Positions 36,110 through 46,800 are shown, counted from the first letter of the stretch. The stretch is DNA of 64,000 nt from Pedobacter duraquae (GCF_004362245.1 NZ_SNWM01000001.1:248001-312000); one strand, 5' to 3'. Notes: a model not told the origin generated them from the letters alone. Translations and numbers: made by a program.

Positions 36110-38260
36110 TTATTTTTTATAGGCTTTATATTTTGAAGCCTCAGCCGCAGTTGCCGGATAAACGCTTACTGCTGCTCCCCCGCCACTGGCAAGTTTAAGA
36201 TTCAGTACAGTTGCCTGCGTAACCACGACTTTAGTGATAACATAGGCCTCAGGATTTTTCTGCCAGTCTGTTGTAGCCGCATCGCCGTAAATCGTAGCAA
36301 TGTATTTCTTTCCTTTATCCAGGAAGGTTAAAGGAATATTTGTTACTCTGCTATTTTCGTCGGTAATCGCACCGATAAACCAGTTGCTTGTACCTTTCGC
36401 TTTTCTTGCAGTAGAGATATAATCGCCCGGCTCAGCCTCTACCACCTTGGTATCATCCCAATCTGTGGCTACATCCTTGATAAATTGAAAGGCATCCTGG
36501 TGCGCATCGTAGTTTTCAGGAAGGTCGGCTGCCATTTGCAGTGGACTATAAAGGGTAACATATAGCGCCAGTTGTTTAGCCAGTGTAGTATGTACTTGCC
36601 TATCTGGTGCCGCAGCGGCATAACCTTTCAGTTTAAATATACCCGGCGTGTAGTCCATTGGGCCCCCCATAAACCGGGTAAAAGGCATAATCGTTTCATG
36701 ATCTGGCGGGTTTCCATCACTGAAGGCATTGTATTCGTTACCGCGACCAGCTTCAGAAGCCATCCAGTTTGGAAAAGTACGGTGTAATCCTGTTGGACGG
36801 TTAGACTCATGCGAATCCAGCATCACGTGATGATCGGCAGCTTTTTGCGCTACACGTTGGTAATGGTTAATCATCCATTGCCCGTCGTGGTGCTCCCCTC
36901 TAGGAATTATCTTACCAACATAACCCGTTTTAACTGCAGGATAGTTGTAGGTATTCATAAACTTAAATGCTGTATCCAGATAACGTTCATAAGTTGTTGC
37001 AGCGCCAGATGTTTCGTTATGCATAATCATGCTTACACCTTTAGACTTGGCATAGTCAGAAATCGCTTTAACATCGAAGTCAGGATATGGTGTGGTAAAG
37101 TCAAACACATTTTCTTTCCAGCTGCCAAACCAATCTTCCCAGCCTACGTTCCAGCCTTCTACCAATAGGCCCTGAATACCATTTTTAGCTGCAAAGTCGA
37201 TATAATGCTTTACGTTGGCGGTATTACCACCATGTTTGCCGTTTGGAATGAGCTGACCTTTTGCATCCAGTGTATCCTGACTGTCGGCATAGTTCCATCC
37301 GCTTTTACCGATTTGCAGTTCCCACCAAACACCCATAAATTTCATTGGTTTGATCCAATCAGTTGTAGCTAGTTTTGACGGCTCGTTTAAGTTTAGGATC
37401 ATTTTAGAACTCAGGATGTCTGTAGCTTTATCGCTGACAATAATTGTTCTCCATGGAGTACTGAACGGTGCATATAAATACGCTTTATTACCTGTAGCAT
37501 CTGGTACCAGGCTTGCCGACATACCGAAATTCTTGGTATCAACATGCAATTGCATCGCTGGATAATTGACCAGTGCGGCTTCGTGGATATTGATATATAA
37601 ACCATCGGAAGTCTTTAACATGAGTGGCGTTGCTACTGAATGTTGATCCGGAACAACGCGTACTACGATGTCTGTAGCCTTATCTTTTACTACCCATGCG
37701 TCAACAGCACTTAAGGTCGAGGTTGTATATTTATATTCATTGGTATCGTAATCACCAGGGATCCAGAATGCTTTATGATCGCCAGTCTGATTAAATTCTG
37801 TCAGTTCTTTGCTCACAACAAAGTGTTTCAGATCCTTTTGTTTTGGGAAGGTATATCTAAAACCTACACCGTCCTCGAATACACGGAAAACGATATCAAG
37901 TAATCTGAAGGGTGCATTTTTTTGCTTTAAGTGAACAGTTAATTGCTCATAATGATCTCTAATAGAACTCACCTCACCCCAAACTGGTTTCCAACTATCG
38001 TCGTGTGCCGACTTCTGACTGCTTGTAATTACAAAATCTTTAGCGAAGGCTGCATCGTTAGCAAGTTCAAAGCCCATTACCGAGGGCTTGATGGCTTTCT
38101 TCCCTGCGTAATCTACCTGATAAACCGGTCGTCCGGCTTCGTCAAGTTTAAACTCCAGTTTTACTTTATTCAATTGCGCGCTCAGCGGCTGGCTTTCCTG
38201 TGCAAACAGGCCGGTGCTCAGCAGCAGTAAGCTCAAAAAACAGGTACTCATCTTTCTCAT
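36110..38260 (-). CDS. GH97 alpha-glucosidase (SusB-like)
   Basis: A 716-residue secreted or periplasmic glycosidase, signal peptide about 1-20 (ending TGLFAQ). The N-terminal beta-sandwich (about 25-290) leads into the (beta/alpha)8 barrel. The glutamates that define inverting SusB-type enzymes are all present: Glu416 in HNETS, Glu485 in SHESNRPTG, Glu503 in ASEAG and Glu509 in GNEY. In retaining GH97 alpha-galactosidases the base is replaced by an Asp, which is not the case here. It should release glucose from non-reducing ends of alpha-glucans. It is the last gene of the SusCD operon, 19 bp after GH71. Confidence 0.94.
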   Translation of the reverse strand: MRKMSTCFLSLLLLSTGLFAQESQPLSAQLNKVKLEFKLDEAGRPVYQVDYAGKKAIKPSVMGFELANDAAFAKDFVITSSQKSAHDDSWKPVWGEVSSIRDHYEQLTVHLKQKNAPFRLLDIVFRVFEDGVGFRYTFPKQKDLKHFVVSKELTEFNQTGDHKAFWIPGDYDTNEYKYTTSTLSAVDAWVVKDKATDIVVRVVPDQHSVATPLMLKTSDGLYINIHEAALVNYPAMQLHVDTKNFGMSASLVPDATGNKAYLYAPFSTPWRTIIVSDKATDILSSKMILNLNEPSKLATTDWIKPMKFMGVWWELQIGKSGWNYADSQDTLDAKGQLIPNGKHGGNTANVKHYIDFAAKNGIQGLLVEGWNVGWEDWFGSWKENVFDFTTPYPDFDVKAISDYAKSKGVSMIMHNETSGAATTYERYLDTAFKFMNTYNYPAVKTGYVGKIIPRGEHHDGQWMINHYQRVAQKAADHHVMLDSHESNRPTGLHRTFPNWMASEAGRGNEYNAFSDGNPPDHETIMPFTRFMGGPMDYTPGIFKLKGYAAAAPDRQVHTTLAKQLALYVTLYSPLQMAADLPENYDAHQDAFQFIKDVATDWDDTKVVEAEPGDYISTARKAKGTSNWFIGAITDENSRVTNIPLTFLDKGKKYIATIYGDAATTDWQKNPEAYVITKVVVTQATVLNLKLASGGGAAVSVYPATAAEASKYKAYKK

Positions 38261-38279
38261 GTCGTATCTTAATTATATG

Positions 38280-39893
38280 TTATTGTTTTCGTGTGTTATA
38301 TTCTGTGGAAAATGAAGGTGTAAATCCCGGATAAAGATCTTTATAAAACCGTTCAAATTCACTGCTAAAGGTATAGGTAATCCGGTCTGAACGGTAAGGA
38401 AAGGCCGTAATTCCTTCAGGAGTGACGAATTTTACAGTGCGCTGATTGTTTCGTGTAACATTTACACTAACTACACCCGTTTTCATTGGAAATTTTGAAA
38501 TGGAAAGCCCGGCAGCAGCATGTTTTTTGCTACCATTGACGTTGATATCTGCCGGAGCCCTGAGCAGAGTAACCAGCTCTATCGAGTCTTCCCACACTGC
38601 GGGTATTACCTCCTTTTGAAAAGCTTTTACCGGGATGTTAAATGGTGCAGGAACAACATCATGTTTATATTTCTTAAAAAATGCAATCGCTACATCCCTG
38701 TCGGCATATGGCGATGGTTCGTTCTTCCATTTGCTTTTGTAATAGTTTAACAGAATAGAAAATCCTTCATTATGGTTTATTTCTGGTGCCAGGTGATGTC
38801 CTTCGGGATAATCGTTCCAGGTTATCACATTAATAATAGCAGCATTTTTTGCTATGCCAAATTCCAGCAGTTTTCTAAAATTGTAGGATAGCCCCGTAGT
38901 AATATACTTACGTTCCACCTGCCCTATTCCAGCCTGAACGGCATCAGATACCTGGTGGTACATATCCCATGTTCCTTTTTTTAACAATTTTGAAGTATAG
39001 AAATCATTAAAAACAGAAGCTGTAAAAGTTCGTTTTCTGGTTGAGCAGATTTGAGAGATACGTTCCCCAACGTAGTTCTTATCGTTGTAAGGTAGCGTCC
39101 AGATCCACGTTGCGGGGAAATAATCCAGGAAATCGTTGAGGTCTCTATTAGTAATTTCTTTGTTTATGGTAAATATGCAAGCAAAACGTTCGTGTGTCTT
39201 ATCGGCAAGTCGCTGATACGCTCTCGCAATATAATAAGGAACTGGTAATCCATTACGGTCGGCCGGAATATCTGCCAGCCCTTCCCCATCCCATTGGTAA
39301 ATGACGAGTCTGCCGTCCGGTGTGCGGAGCCAGTGTTTATTATCGCGTCCAACTTCATCAAGTATCCCATTCATCCTGGCTGCGTATTCCTCAATCTTTA
39401 GGTCTTCTGTTTTTCCATTGGGATGAGAGATACAAAAAGTAAATTTAAATTTGAGCTTTTGTTGTTCGGCTACACGGAAGTAGGCTTTGATAATATTGTC
39501 CCAGTCTTTGGCTCCCAGAATGTAGTAAAATTGAAAGCCATCGATACCTGAGCGAATGGCGGCACGCATCTCAAATTCTACCGCTTCATCCAGGGAACGG
39601 CTGGACATCATACTGTCGACCATTACTTTCACCTGTGTCAGGCCTCCAAGTGGGGCTGATATGTTTCCAGTTGGCGCGTAGTACCGGCTATTGCCACTAT
39701 CTTCTAACGGATGTCCTTTAAAACTAATAATGTTGGTCATGCAATGCGCAATAACCAACTTTTCTGATGTTAACGGGAGACTGTATTCGGGGAGATTTTT
39801 CAAGCTATCCTGCGCATGGAGTATAGGCTCCTGCACCAGCCAGCACAGTAGGAACAGCGCTACAAAAGAATGGAATTTCGGTAATCTGTGCAT
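38280..39893 (-). CDS. GH71-family endo-alpha-1,3-glucanase-like protein
   Basis: A 537-residue exported protein (signal about 1-27, ending ILHAQ). It matches the GH71 pattern: LVIAHCMTNI near residue 48 (family VxAHxM), a barrel strand RSGIDGFQFYYI, TWIWTLPYNDKNYVGERI in the middle, and INVITWNDYPEGHHLAPE near 350, where the family has ITWNDYxESHY. The last 100 residues form a beta domain. GH71 enzymes cut alpha-1,3-glucan (mutan, fungal wall pseudonigeran). I did not verify catalytic acids by alignment. The gene lies between susD and GH97 and would feed oligomers to the latter. Confidence 0.85.
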   Translation of the reverse strand: MHRLPKFHSFVALFLLCWLVQEPILHAQDSLKNLPEYSLPLTSEKLVIAHCMTNIISFKGHPLEDSGNSRYYAPTGNISAPLGGLTQVKVMVDSMMSSRSLDEAVEFEMRAAIRSGIDGFQFYYILGAKDWDNIIKAYFRVAEQQKLKFKFTFCISHPNGKTEDLKIEEYAARMNGILDEVGRDNKHWLRTPDGRLVIYQWDGEGLADIPADRNGLPVPYYIARAYQRLADKTHERFACIFTINKEITNRDLNDFLDYFPATWIWTLPYNDKNYVGERISQICSTRKRTFTASVFNDFYTSKLLKKGTWDMYHQVSDAVQAGIGQVERKYITTGLSYNFRKLLEFGIAKNAAIINVITWNDYPEGHHLAPEINHNEGFSILLNYYKSKWKNEPSPYADRDVAIAFFKKYKHDVVPAPFNIPVKAFQKEVIPAVWEDSIELVTLLRAPADINVNGSKKHAAAGLSISKFPMKTGVVSVNVTRNNQRTVKFVTPEGITAFPYRSDRITYTFSSEFERFYKDLYPGFTPSFSTEYNTRKQ

Positions 39894-39911
39894 GCGGGTA
39901 TTTTATAATAA

Positions 39912-39942
39912 AGTGTAAGGCACCTTGCGGCGGCCTTACACT
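39912..39942 (-). terminator. Intercistronic hairpin between susD and GH71
   Basis: AGTGTAAGGC (39912-39921) pairs perfectly with GCCTTACACT (39933-39942), loop 11 nt. It falls in the 76-bp gap after susD. No T-run follows, so it more likely protects or attenuates the susCD message than ends it. Confidence 0.55.
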
Positions 39943-39969
39943 GTCAACTAACCAAATTGACTGAATGAA

Positions 39970-41769
39970 TTAATAACCTGGATTTTGTTGTCCGGCGATC
40001 TTCGCATTAGAGTTGAACTCATCTTGCGGAATTGGCCATGAGTAGGCTTTATTTTCGTTAAACTGCAATGCACTAACTGTCAATGTAGAACCGAAATAAG
40101 CCGCTTCAGATTTCCCGAGTTTCCATCTGCAGATATCGAACCACCACTGACCTTCATTGAACAGCTCTGCCCAACGTTCATAGTATAATGGGTTGTTACC
40201 GAGAACAGGGTCGTTAATGGCTTTAGTTTGTCCAGTTAAGCTGGTATAATCTATTGCAGATGGCGAATTGATCGGCAAGCTATAGGCACGACGTTTTACC
40301 TTATTGAGGTATTCCAGTGCAGTTCCCTGATCGCCAGCACCTTTGGAAGCTTCGGCATATAATAAATAGATATCAGCCATTCTGAGGAAGTACCAGTTCC
40401 ATGCATCTGCCTGTACAGTTTCAATACGGTAATCCAGTGCTGCATATTTACGGTATCCCCATCCGTAAGTATTTACATTTGAGGCAAGATACGGTGGTTT
40501 TGATACCGGAGCCCAGTTTGCACCATCAAATTTCAAGGAATCTAACCAAGGCTGTACGGTATTCACAAACAAACGTGGATCGGCTAATTTGTTAGCACGT
40601 ACTGCCAACGCCTGAGCTTTATATGCAGGATCCATTACTTTGGCGGGGTTGCTGTAGCTTGCCGACTTGGCAGTGTTAAAGTTTGGATTGTTTACCAGGG
40701 TATAGTAACCTAAAGGATAACCGAAGCGTTTGATATTTTGATCATGGATATCACCATTACCCGTATAACCCAGGCCATGGGCAGCGATTTCAGTTCCATC
40801 AGCACCTAAAACGTTTGGAGACCAGATCATGCCATTCAGCGTAGTTGCATTTGGTGTACTTCCGTAGATACCATAATCACCCATAGGGTCTTTATCTACG
40901 TTCAACTCAAATAATGATTCTTCGTTGAATTCATTAGCAGAGTTACCATTAAAGGCATCCCTATATTTATCATAAGCCATTAACGTTTTACCACTGTTCT
41001 GAATCACATCCAGCAATACAGGACGAGCGTTTGTCCAGTCTTCAGTAAATACATAAGATTTTCCCAGCAGCCCTTTGGCTGCCCACTCAGATACACGTCC
41101 CAGATCATTTCCTGTCCATACTTTACCCTTAAGCAATACTGCTGATTGTTTTAAATCTTTTTGGATAAAATCCCATACCTCTCTTGCTTTTGCTCTCGGC
41201 TTTTGTGCTGCCTCAAGATTAGCCGGCAGGGTTTCATAAATAGGAACGCCCATTTTATCGCCTCCGGTGGTGCCTTTGATATAGCTTTCGCCATAGAAAC
41301 ACTCCAGCTGAAAATAATAGAAAGCGCGCAAGAATAACGCCTGACCCCGGATATAATCAATATTCTGCTTATCTCCTGCTGTAGCATAGTTTTTCTCAAA
41401 GAAGTCTGCCGCCTGAAGGGTAACGTTGCAGTTTTTGACACCTGTGTACAGGGCACTCCATGCATTTGCAGAGAACGTATTATTTACGCTTAGGTTATTT
41501 GACATCCACTCTGTCCAAACAAGGTCTCCGTAAGCGCCATTCGACGTATGGGTGGAGTTTGCCATTGCCTTAGGCATCAATTCAAAACCGTAGAGGGCCA
41601 AGCTGCGCAAGTTAGAATATCCCGGAGAAAGGATGCTCTGTAAATCGTTGATTGTTTTTGGATAATTTGAAGTGGAATAGGCATCTGTAGGGCCTACATT
41701 ATCAGGATCCTTTTTGCAGCTACTTAGCACAGCGAGCATCAGGATGGCTATATATATTTTTTTGTACAT
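39970..41769 (-). CDS. SusD/RagB family glycan-binding lipoprotein
   Basis: A 599-residue surface lipoprotein. The signal ends LAVLSSC with the lipidated Cys18, followed by KKDPDN. The helical TPR scaffold of SusD spans the protein; markers are GQALFLRAFYYFQLECFYGE near 143, LLYAEASKGAGDQGTALEYLNKVKRRA near 470 (given as position markers), ERWAELFNEGQWWFDICRW near 530 and the closing WPIPQDEFNSNAKI. It would hold glycan chains over the SusC channel. The gap to susC is only 17 bp, so they are cotranscribed. Confidence 0.96.
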   Translation of the reverse strand: MYKKIYIAILMLAVLSSCKKDPDNVGPTDAYSTSNYPKTINDLQSILSPGYSNLRSLALYGFELMPKAMANSTHTSNGAYGDLVWTEWMSNNLSVNNTFSANAWSALYTGVKNCNVTLQAADFFEKNYATAGDKQNIDYIRGQALFLRAFYYFQLECFYGESYIKGTTGGDKMGVPIYETLPANLEAAQKPRAKAREVWDFIQKDLKQSAVLLKGKVWTGNDLGRVSEWAAKGLLGKSYVFTEDWTNARPVLLDVIQNSGKTLMAYDKYRDAFNGNSANEFNEESLFELNVDKDPMGDYGIYGSTPNATTLNGMIWSPNVLGADGTEIAAHGLGYTGNGDIHDQNIKRFGYPLGYYTLVNNPNFNTAKSASYSNPAKVMDPAYKAQALAVRANKLADPRLFVNTVQPWLDSLKFDGANWAPVSKPPYLASNVNTYGWGYRKYAALDYRIETVQADAWNWYFLRMADIYLLYAEASKGAGDQGTALEYLNKVKRRAYSLPINSPSAIDYTSLTGQTKAINDPVLGNNPLYYERWAELFNEGQWWFDICRWKLGKSEAAYFGSTLTVSALQFNENKAYSWPIPQDEFNSNAKIAGQQNPGY

Positions 41770-41786
41770 GACTTAAGTTTTATAGG

Positions 41787-44700
41787 TTAGAAATTAACAT
41801 CGACACCGAATGAATAAATGCGTGTTTGTGGATACTGTGAAACAGCATCAATTCCACGTGTTGTAGGACCGGCATAACCTGCCTGTGAGAATGCACTTCC
41901 TAACTCAGGATCCAGACCAGAATATTTAGTGATTGTGAACAGGTTGTTACCCATCACAAAGATCCTTGCACTTTTAATTTTAGCCTTACTTAACAGGTTG
42001 GTAGAGAAAGTATAACCAATCTGCAGATTTTTGAGTTTCAGGTAATCTCCTTTTTCTACGAAATAGCTGTTTACCGACGAGTAGTTAGAGTTGGGATCCA
42101 GCGTGAAGTTTGTACCGTTCTGAATGCCTATTCGAGGTTGTGACGTTACGCCATTGGCACCAAGAAAAGAAGCTCCGAACACTTTAGGAGATGTATTTCC
42201 GTCAGCAAAAGGGAACATTTCATAAGCTTTAGTACCATTAAAGATATCAACGCCAGCAACACCGTTGAATAAAAATGCAGCGTCAAAACCTTTGTAGTTG
42301 AAGCGCAGGTTAATACCATATACCAATTTAGGGTTTGGATTTCCTATAACCTGTCTGTCGGCCGAGGTAATCTCCGGATTTCCATCTACGTTTTCGAAAA
42401 TCAAGTCACCTGCATGTGCAGTATTACCATTTACTTTTTGACCCGCCGCTTCGGCATCCGTTTGGAAGATACCTTTTACTTTATAGCCATAGAAAGAGCC
42501 GAAAGGCAGGCCGGCCTGACTAATAGTAATTCTTTGATTCGGCATGATGTTGAATCCGGCATCCCCATTGTTGTAAAAATTATAACCATCGTATAGCGCA
42601 TCTGTAGTTATACCAGAAAGACTCAATACTTTGTTTTTATTGAAACCAGCAGTAACACTTACGTCATAACCGAAATCGCCGGCTTTATCCTGATAACCTA
42701 ACAAGAAATCAAAACCTTTACTGTTTACTGAACCGATATTAGTTAAATAAGGACTGGTAATACCAGAGCTTAGCGAAACTGGTAAAGCATACAATAAGTC
42801 TTTAGTCGTTTTGTTGTAATATTCTGCAGTGAAGTAAAGTTTGCTATTTAATAATGCAACATCAATACCTACGTTAGATTCGCGTACAGTTTCCCAGTGC
42901 AGATCAGGGTTAGGAATTGCTCCATAGCTGCTACCCAATATAAGTGGTGTTCCAGGTGCAAAATTTTGTCCACCAGCAGAACCCTGTCCGAATGCAGTAA
43001 AAGGGCTGTAAAGAGCGAGATAGCTGTAAGGAGCGATGTTACTGTTACCAAGTTCACCGTAACTACCTCTTAATTTTAACGTATTGATGATTGGTAACGC
43101 TTTTTTAAGAAACGGTTCTTCAGAGATATTCCATCCGGCGGAAGCCGCAGGAAAAACACCTTTTTGTTTGTTTGGACCAAAAACTGTGAAGTTAGCATCC
43201 TGTCTGATCGACCCAGAAGCGTAGTACTTGCCTTTATAATTATAGTTTAAACGACCGAAGTATGATTTGATCAAGCCATTATTGTCAGTTTTACCTGTTA
43301 CCGCATATCCCGTTGATGTTGTCGGGATGAACGAGTAGCCTGGTAAACCGATACTGCTTTCGCGAACACTGGAGCTGAAGTAGTTACTGCTGATCTGTTC
43401 AAAACCTGCCACTGCATTAATTGTGTGGCCACCAAAAGTCTGGTCGTATGACAACACATAGTTGCTCAGTAATTGGCGACTGTCTATAGCAAGTTTTGTT
43501 AAAGAGTTGTTTGCATTGGCACCATTACCAGAAAACACATCCTGGAAGTAATCCTGTGTTTCATGATAGTAAGAATAGCCAAAAGTTGTTCTGAAGTTTA
43601 AATGTAATGGCAGGATGATGTTTGCGTAAACGTTACCCTGCAGGTTATTTTTGAAGTTCTGCACACTTGCGGCATTTGCCGTAGAAAGTGGGTTTGGTCC
43701 GCCAAAAGTGAACCCATTATATCCGCCGGGAACAGATCCGTAAGAGCCATCCTTGTTGTATTCGCCGATGATTGGCAAAGTACGAAAGGGTGCATTATGT
43801 AGCTGTGCTTCAACACCAATTGGAGGAGCGGTTTCTCTTTGCGAAAGCGCTAACTGCTCTCCTATTTTAATACGCTTGCTCAGGTTAAGGTCTGTATTGA
43901 TCCTGGCTCCAGCGATATTACTGAAGTTTCTGATGTACACCCCTTCCTGCCTGTTGTAAAACCCAGAAACCAAGTAATTTACAGTTGGCGTGGCACCACT
44001 GATTGAGACGTTATAGTTCTGTTCGCTTGCATCACGGTACAATACTTTAGTCCAGTCTGTATTCGCCAGGGTATCTGTTCTTGTTGCAGTGGAGAAATAT
44101 TGTGGACGGATGTAGTTTTGCAACTGGATAAACTGATCACGATCCAACAGTTTCACCAATTTAGGCTGTGTGATGCCATAACGGGCGTTGAAATTTACTG
44201 CAGGCTCTGCAGTTGTACCTTTTTTAGTCGTGATTACAATAACACCACCTGCTGCCGCTGATCCGTAGATTGCTGCTGCACTTGCATCTTTCAATACATC
44301 AATGGTAGCAATATCCTGTACGTTCAGGTTGTTACCATCGGGCGAGCGTACACCATCAATAATATATAAAGGTGCAGGCTGACTTAAAGACGTTAGTCCG
44401 CGGATAATGATGTTTGGTGTTGCATCAGGCGCTCCTGAGTTTTTCACCACATCAATACCAGCAACCCTGCCTTGCAGTGCCTCTGTAGGGTTTGTTATCG
44501 GCTGGTTTTTGAAAGCATCGCCTTTAATAGATGCGATGGATCCCGTGACATCCTTACGGCGTTGCGTACCATAACCTACCACGACCACCTCATTAAGTTC
44601 AGTATTATCATCCGCAAGCTGTACGTTAATCGTGCTGGATACCGATGCGCGGATTTCTTTTTTTGCGTAACCAACCATAGAAAACACAAGAATATCAGTA

Positions 44701-44912
44701 CTCTGGTTGTTAACCTGAATAGTAAAGTTTCCTGTACTGCTGGCGGTTTGTCCGGTTGTTGTTCCCTTGATTAGGATGTTTGCTCCCGGTAAGGGTAGGC
44801 CTTGTGCATCTGTTACCTTTCCGCTGATGGTGGCTTTTTGCGCCATTGCTGCGTAGGACAAGAACAGAAAAATACCACAAAGCTGGAGTGCTCTAAGTAA
44901 TTGTTTTTTCAT
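41787..44912 (-). CDS. SusC/RagA TonB-dependent outer-membrane transporter
   Basis: A 1041-residue outer-membrane protein with a signal peptide (about 1-24), a carboxypeptidase-regulatory-like domain (about 26-110: ISGKVTDAQGLPLPGANILI), the SusC box ELNEVVVVGYGTQRRKDVTGSI near 105-127 and a plug ending IDVLKDASAAAIYGSAAAGGVIVI. A 22-strand barrel follows. It imports oligosaccharides using TonB energy, in complex with the SusD downstream. The 211-bp region upstream should hold the promoter controlled by the SusR-like regulator next to it; I see no clear -7 element there. Confidence 0.97.
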   Translation of the reverse strand: MKKQLLRALQLCGIFLFLSYAAMAQKATISGKVTDAQGLPLPGANILIKGTTTGQTASSTGNFTIQVNNQSTDILVFSMVGYAKKEIRASVSSTINVQLADDNTELNEVVVVGYGTQRRKDVTGSIASIKGDAFKNQPITNPTEALQGRVAGIDVVKNSGAPDATPNIIIRGLTSLSQPAPLYIIDGVRSPDGNNLNVQDIATIDVLKDASAAAIYGSAAAGGVIVITTKKGTTAEPAVNFNARYGITQPKLVKLLDRDQFIQLQNYIRPQYFSTATRTDTLANTDWTKVLYRDASEQNYNVSISGATPTVNYLVSGFYNRQEGVYIRNFSNIAGARINTDLNLSKRIKIGEQLALSQRETAPPIGVEAQLHNAPFRTLPIIGEYNKDGSYGSVPGGYNGFTFGGPNPLSTANAASVQNFKNNLQGNVYANIILPLHLNFRTTFGYSYYHETQDYFQDVFSGNGANANNSLTKLAIDSRQLLSNYVLSYDQTFGGHTINAVAGFEQISSNYFSSSVRESSIGLPGYSFIPTTSTGYAVTGKTDNNGLIKSYFGRLNYNYKGKYYASGSIRQDANFTVFGPNKQKGVFPAASAGWNISEEPFLKKALPIINTLKLRGSYGELGNSNIAPYSYLALYSPFTAFGQGSAGGQNFAPGTPLILGSSYGAIPNPDLHWETVRESNVGIDVALLNSKLYFTAEYYNKTTKDLLYALPVSLSSGITSPYLTNIGSVNSKGFDFLLGYQDKAGDFGYDVSVTAGFNKNKVLSLSGITTDALYDGYNFYNNGDAGFNIMPNQRITISQAGLPFGSFYGYKVKGIFQTDAEAAGQKVNGNTAHAGDLIFENVDGNPEITSADRQVIGNPNPKLVYGINLRFNYKGFDAAFLFNGVAGVDIFNGTKAYEMFPFADGNTSPKVFGASFLGANGVTSQPRIGIQNGTNFTLDPNSNYSSVNSYFVEKGDYLKLKNLQIGYTFSTNLLSKAKIKSARIFVMGNNLFTITKYSGLDPELGSAFSQAGYAGPTTRGIDAVSQYPQTRIYSFGVDVNF

Positions 44913-45123
44913 CGTTACAATGTTTATATATGGTTATCATTCCTTTGCTCCAGGCTTTCGCCTTTTGCATTTCAAAGAGATAACAATATTTACTCAGTAA
45001 CAATTTTCAAAATCAAAATATAAACCAATAAAGCGATTTTAAAATTCAAATAATTGTTTTTCAGTTTGTTGAAAACAAAACAGCGTAATAGAATATAAAC
45101 GAAATATAACAGCAAATGATCAG

Positions 45124-46725
45124 TTAAACAGCTTTTATGGCCAGAATAGCTGCTTCGAAATCATCGTTTGCTACAAGAGACCGACCTTTAATCCGAGCTT
45201 TGTAGTTGTAGATGGTATTGATGGAATATTCCAGGATAGAGGCAATTTTCTCAGTATCGTGGATACCCAGGCGGATGAGGGCAAAAATACGCAGATCGGT
45301 ATTTAGTAGTTGATCGGCGGCAGGTTTTGTTTGATGCTCTGCTGCGAATAGTGCATTGAATGCTTCAACAAAATTTGGAAATAGGGTGAGAAAAGCCTTA
45401 TCGAAGTTTAGGAAAAGCTCATCGCGCTCTTTCTTCAGGTTGATATTATTCACCAGCATCTGCATATCATCAAACTTCCGGGTTACAATCTTATTGTTCA
45501 CGGCACGCTTAAACTGATCGAGCTTGGCAATATACTCTGAGATCAGGTTGAAATAATATCCTATATATTCTTCCTTAATTTTCTCTGCCTCATTGAGTTT
45601 ATTGATTGTTTCCTGCAACGAAGTATTGGTTTGAACGATGATCTTATCGGCTTTCCGCAGCTTTTTAAGTTGTCTGGAAATGATAAAGGCGAACAAAATC
45701 ACCATTGCCGCCAGCAGTGTAAGCAATGCGGCATAGATAAACAGGATACGGCGTTGTTCTTCTACGGAATTGACTTTTTCTCCAGCTATAACCATTAATA
45801 TAGCACTAACCTGCAGTTTACGTTGCCGCGCGCCATAATAGGTTGCATCACGCATGGCTTCATTAATAAACACAAAGGCATTTTTGATATCTCCTTTTTT
45901 ATGGAGCAATTGTGCAAGATTAAGCATCGCTGCCGCTTCTTTCGTTGAAGACTTTATATCAGCTTCCGCGGCTGTAAACAACAGTCTGATAGCCTCGTCA
46001 ATGTTGTTGTTTTGAATATATATATCACTGAGGGTTGATGTTGTTACGGCCATCTGATGGTTGCTGATGGTATGGCTGTTCAACAATTTCATCAACCTCT
46101 TTTCTGCCTGATCATTTTTACCCATTTTCAGGTCCTTGAGCCCAAGATAATATTGGTATTCATAGGCTGAGGGATTAGAAAGGGAAAGTGCGGAGTCTAT
46201 ATACAGCGATGCTTTGCTGATGTAGACTGGCGTATAGTATTTATCTTTATCAAAGTCGGCCAGATCATAATAAGTCCGTGCATTTAGAAAATAATATTCT
46301 TTTTTAATGCTATCTGGAAGAATACGAACATTTACCGTATTGAGGGAATCGAAAGTCTCCTTGAACATCCCGGAAGAAAGGAGGATAAAGCCCATTGTTA
46401 TCTTTCCTTTAGCAATTTTAACGGGATCTTTGAGTTTACGGCCATACTCCTGCATACGCTGTGCATAAAAAAATGCCTTGTCGTAATTAAAGGACTTATA
46501 TTCTTCATATAGTCTGGTGTAGAGTTCGTATTTTTTTGCTGCAGAGGCATTTTCTGGTAGCTCGAGTGCGTTCTGCAATTTATTAATGCGTGTATTTTTT
46601 TCCTGGTCGTACTGGTCTTTTTCTGCAATACGTTCATTGAGCTGGCGCAATGAGGCATCGAAACCAGATTGGGCATACGTGCTCAACGAGGTAATTAACA
46701 ATACCAACAGCCATTTAAAACGCAT
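45124..46725 (-). CDS. SusR-like regulator (DUF6377)
   Basis: A 533-residue membrane regulator. I start at the ATG at 46725, which gives a clean signal peptide (RFKWLLVLLITSLSTYAQ); a frame extension to 46758 adds 11 residues. TPR-like helices fill about 60-320 on the periplasmic side. A transmembrane helix (ILFIYAALLTLLAAMVILFA) is at about 330-352, followed by a coiled coil (KADKIIVQTNTSLQETINKL) and a cytoplasmic C-terminal LuxR-type HTH (TDLRIFALIRLGIHDTEKIA, NTIYNYKARIKGRS). This is the layout I recall for SusR, the maltose-sensing activator of the Bacteroides starch locus. Its place beside susC fits control of this PUL. Confidence 0.88.
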   Translation of the reverse strand: MRFKWLLVLLITSLSTYAQSGFDASLRQLNERIAEKDQYDQEKNTRINKLQNALELPENASAAKKYELYTRLYEEYKSFNYDKAFFYAQRMQEYGRKLKDPVKIAKGKITMGFILLSSGMFKETFDSLNTVNVRILPDSIKKEYYFLNARTYYDLADFDKDKYYTPVYISKASLYIDSALSLSNPSAYEYQYYLGLKDLKMGKNDQAEKRLMKLLNSHTISNHQMAVTTSTLSDIYIQNNNIDEAIRLLFTAAEADIKSSTKEAAAMLNLAQLLHKKGDIKNAFVFINEAMRDATYYGARQRKLQVSAILMVIAGEKVNSVEEQRRILFIYAALLTLLAAMVILFAFIISRQLKKLRKADKIIVQTNTSLQETINKLNEAEKIKEEYIGYYFNLISEYIAKLDQFKRAVNNKIVTRKFDDMQMLVNNINLKKERDELFLNFDKAFLTLFPNFVEAFNALFAAEHQTKPAADQLLNTDLRIFALIRLGIHDTEKIASILEYSINTIYNYKARIKGRSLVANDDFEAAILAIKAV

Positions 46726-46800
46726 AGAAATTAAGGTCCTGAAAACGCGGGGATACATTAGATAGTAGGATATCTGGTTTATTTCGCGATAAAGTTATCA

